DNA of 64,000 bases from Lucifuga dentata (taxonomy: Eukaryota > Chordata > Actinopteri > Ophidiiformes > Bythitidae): contig VXCM01000999.1 in the NCBI GenBank assembly GCA_014773175.1, positions 119,521 through 183,520 on the forward strand. Direction: 5' to 3'. Of the stretch, positions 62,301 through 64,000 are shown piece after piece. The notes under the pieces are model-generated. The model was not told the DNA's origin, searched no databases, and saw only the letters and a list, made by a program, of their open reading frames with translations. The stretch's first letter is position 1. Every line of letters begins with the position of its first letter. A program made the position numbers and the translations under genes.

Positions 62301-63872
62301 AGGTCAAAATCAGGGGGTCGGCTTATACACAAGATTGGCTTATACTCAAGTATATACAGTACACAACAATCTTTATTGTAATCTTATGTCTTCCTGACTG
62401 TGGTATGCACACTATGTAACTGAGTGCAGACAAGATGCACAAATTAGAAGATGAGAGATGTTTGAAACTGATACTCACAAAACCTTGCTACTTTTTTTTA
62501 TTTTTTTTTTTTTTACNTTTTTTTTTTTTTTACTGACACAATGCTATGAGATGTGATTATTACTCAGATTTTGGTTCAAGGGCAAAATCCTGAATGACAT
62601 TAAAGTATCGTGCATACCTGTAACACTGGTCATTTAACTTCACAAAGGCTTAAAAATGCTTTCTGGTTGCCAACCAATCAGATTTTGGTTTGGCTGCAAA
62701 CTACATTTTCCTGTGTGGTATGTTACACATCTGGAAAACCATCTGGCCTTTTGGAACCCTGTGGTAAGTTCGGTGCTTACCTCTATCACTCTGTGCTGTG
62801 GTAACGCTCTCTCTATGTGGTCGTTGCCTTCAGCTCGCAGCTGAATCAGGTATTTGCACCCGGGCTGCAAGGAAATATTACAATCATTATAGTCATATTA
62901 AACTGCACAGTACAGAGGCTAGGATGATGAAAGTGTGGCTTTGGAGAGATCCAATATGCTTGATGTGCTTAATTATATGCAGTGCACATATGCTGCTTAC
63001 ACAAGGGATTTTACCAGGTCCACTCATTCCTCTTCTTAGAGAGCTATGGTGGGCTGCTGACTGGACCAGCATAATAGTTTATTTTAGTTTAAACTCTCCA
63101 ATCATTTTAACAGCTCATAACGTCCTCACCAGCAGACCCCTCAGTCTGAAGCGGCCCTCCTCATCTGTGACGGTGTCCTCGCTGTAGATGCTACACTCTC
63201 CCTGGCCTACCGCCTCCACGGCCACATCCCTCTCTGCATCCCCGCTCAGAGACTGCACTGCTCCGTAGCAGCTAAGGACAAAAATGCAGAAAAACAACAC
63301 TGATTAAGTGCATGTGCAAAAGGTATTTCAGAGCCTGAATCTGCAAACAATACCAAAACAAAATTAGTGATATCCTGTTGCGGGAGAAATGTTTGTGATT
63401 GCAGCCTGGATTCAACAAGGCATTACTGCTTAAAGTACATTGAGTCTGTGCTATTCTCGACATTTCAGTACCTGTATGCAGTCTTAATGCCGGTGATATC
63501 AATACTCAGGTTCTGACCCTCCTCCACTGTGATCATTTGAGATGCTGGTTCAAAGCGGAACTCCTTCATCATGGGCTTGAAGTAATACTGCCCAGGACTC
63601 TGAGGAGAGAGACAAGACAAAGACAGTCATATATGCGTTGGCCTGAGCGCAATACAGGTCGACACATTCCAGCAATAAGACAAGCATGGCTTCTGACTGC
63701 TTACACCAGAGAACATTTCAGAGGCATGGAGGAAAATGAGAAGTTACTGATTTCCTACCAGGTTACTGAAGGTGAGCAGGCCAGTTTCCTGGGTCAACAG
63801 GTTGGAACGGAACTGTCCTCCACTCAGAGACAGAAGGACACCTGACAGGGGCTGCCCATCCTCTGATTTTAT
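59190..63872 (-). CDS. nomo: NOMO (nodal modulator) gene, C-terminal nine coding exons
   Basis: Nine exons on the minus strand, each bounded by AG/GT, encode about 341 residues that read collinearly with the C-terminus of vertebrate NOMO. NOMO is a large type I ER membrane glycoprotein made of tandem beta-sandwich domains. It binds nicalin and TMEM147, is part of the multipass-protein translocon, and was named for its effect on Nodal signalling. Exon order from the 5' side is 63872-63759, 63599-63472, 63271-63130, 62864-62781, 61041-60931, 60777-60676, 60017-59898, 59736-59644 and 59321-59190. All phases agree and there is no stop before the terminal TGA. The single membrane segment is near the C-terminus, followed by a basic cytosolic tail. 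The 5' two-thirds of the gene lies beyond the right edge of the window. Introns hold two DNA transposons. Confidence 0.97.
59644..59736 (-). CDS. nomo: nomo coding exon with the membrane segment (penultimate)
   Basis: 93 bp, 31 codons, phase 0: RKVPDQDVAQGSYIALPLTL, then LILLAAYNHEK. The hydrophobic run from Tyr-Ile-Ala to Ala-Ala-Tyr is the single transmembrane helix that anchors NOMO in the ER membrane. Acceptor tgttacag, donor GTACAT. Confidence 0.96.
59898..60017 (-). CDS. nomo: nomo coding exon (third from the end)
   Basis: 120 bp, 40 codons, phase 0: SYVLMLYSTLSRSQYDFTLP, then QVSFTSTGYNKHITLTFNPS. Acceptor ttctgcag, donor GTGAGAT. It encodes the last luminal beta-sandwich just before the membrane segment. 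The preceding intron carries a Tc1-like MITE. Confidence 0.96.
60088..60539. mobile_element. Tc1/mariner-like MITE with very long inverted repeats, in a nomo intron
   Basis: The left end cagtgcactccacaaatatt and the inverted right end cagtgccctccacaaatatt are flanked by TA (60086-60087 and 60540-60541). The inverted repeats continue for well over 100 bp (taaataaaagcaaaatg; ctttaattaaag words on both sides), so the element could fold into one long hairpin. It lies between nomo exons 59898-60017 and 60676-60777 and has no frame. Confidence 0.85.
60676..60777 (-). CDS. nomo: nomo coding exon (fourth from the end)
   Basis: 102 bp, 34 codons, phase 0: VKLYKSDNLDNPINSVSLGQ, then SLFFHFPPLDRDGE. 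Acceptor tgtctag, donor GTATCAGC. Confidence 0.95.
60931..61041 (-). CDS. nomo: nomo coding exon (fifth from the end)
   Basis: 111 bp, 37 codons, phase 0: VGSSDIEGVNIIAFRQINQF, then DLSGNVV and HLPTLS. Acceptor gctcag, donor GTAGGAG. From memory, the human protein has tryptophan where this exon ends in serine (TCG), one base away from TGG; I would check that base. Confidence 0.95.
61565..62355. mobile_element. DNA transposon with GAGTATAAGCC inverted ends, in a nomo intron
   Basis: The left end is tatagtcgagtataagcc and the inverted right end is tatacttgagtataagcc. A further cttatacacaaga copy occurs inside the right end. About 790 bp, no transposase frame recognised. It contains the N at 61626 in a G run. 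It sits in the 1.74 kb intron between 61041 and 62781. Confidence 0.65.
62781..62864 (-). CDS. nomo: nomo coding exon (sixth from the end)
   Basis: 84 bp, 28 codons, phase 0: PGCKYLIQLRAEGNDHIERA then LPQHRVIE. Acceptor ttccttgcag, donor GTAAGC. The next intron, about 1.74 kb, holds a transposable element. Confidence 0.96.
63130..63271 (-). CDS. nomo: nomo coding exon (seventh from the end)
   Basis: 142 bp. The first base completes the split serine codon, then CYGAVQSLSGD, followed by AVEAVGQGECSIYSEDTVTD and EEGRFRLRGLL. This is one of the most conserved NOMO stretches. Acceptor tccttag, donor GTGAGGAC. Confidence 0.96.
63472..63599 (-). CDS. nomo: nomo coding exon (eighth from the end)
   Basis: 128 bp. 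It begins SPGQYYFKPMMKEFRFEPAS and ends ITGIKTAYS with the last serine codon split 2+1 by the intron. Acceptor ctcctcag, donor GTACTG. It belongs to the luminal domain series. Confidence 0.95.
63759..63872 (-). CDS. nomo: nomo coding exon (ninth from the end)
   Basis: 114 bp, 38 codons, phase 0 at both ends. The translation starts IKSEDGQPLSGVLLSLSGG and ends LLTFSNL, matching a beta-sandwich repeat of NOMO. The acceptor is ttatag just before 63872 and the donor is GTAGGAAA at 63758. It is the most 5' nomo exon in the window. Confidence 0.95.
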
Positions 63873-64000
63873 CTATAACACACAGGGAACAATACTGAGA
63901 GAGTGAGTTATATATATTGCATATATATAAAAAAAATGGTTGTGCCAATCTTGGCATATACCACAACTATATATGTAGACAGAAAAAAAAAAAAAAAAAA

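Overview
The window is vertebrate nuclear DNA from a ray-finned fish. Two protein-coding genes can be recognised: the first coding exon of a pannexin-1 gene and the last nine coding exons of a NOMO (nodal modulator) gene. They are embedded in AT-rich, non-coding DNA full of teleost-type repeats: tRNA-derived SINEs with a V-like core, Tc1/mariner, hAT and EnSpm-like non-autonomous DNA transposons, a dead LINE and many CA/GA microsatellites. No rRNA, free-standing tRNA gene, CRISPR array, operon or viral gene is visible. Almost all open frames in the window are chance frames in simple repeats or intergenic DNA. Family names for repeats come from recalled hallmarks (terminal inverted repeats, target-site duplications, box A/B), not from a database search.

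Layout. 1-8.6 kb: intergenic, no gene seen. 8.6-9.05 kb: three degenerate ~150-170 bp repeat units. 9134-9314 (+): panx1 coding exon 1 with a clean GTGAGT donor; I could not find the other panx1 exons anywhere to its right. 9.46-9.78 kb: V-type SINE. 10-45 kb: gene-poor DNA with SINEs, a Tc1-like MITE (16.4 kb), a TIR element (21.8-22.6 kb), a hAT MITE (24.4-25.4 kb), a SINE split by an EnSpm/CACTA-like element (26.6-28.3 kb) and a mariner-like MITE (28.7 kb). 34.7-58.8 kb: at least four copies plus fragments of a TTAA-flanked MITE with long inverted repeats. 45.1-46.5 kb (-): 5'-truncated, frame-broken LINE reverse transcriptase inserted in an older repeat. 48.4 and 51.3 kb: two direct copies of a ~510 bp repeat. 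55.0-55.4 kb (+): another LINE tail with a perfect hairpin. 59190-63872 (-): nomo 3' exons, with two DNA transposons in its introns.

The two genes face each other (panx1 plus strand, nomo minus strand) across about 50 kb with no other exon I can support. Their products both act in membranes: pannexin-1 forms large-pore channels and NOMO is an ER membrane protein of the NOMO-nicalin-TMEM147 complex. Nothing in the sequence links them functionally.

The assembly carries single-N junctions. Six of them are flanked by perfect 57-67 bp direct repeats, which look like unmerged contig overlaps rather than real duplications.
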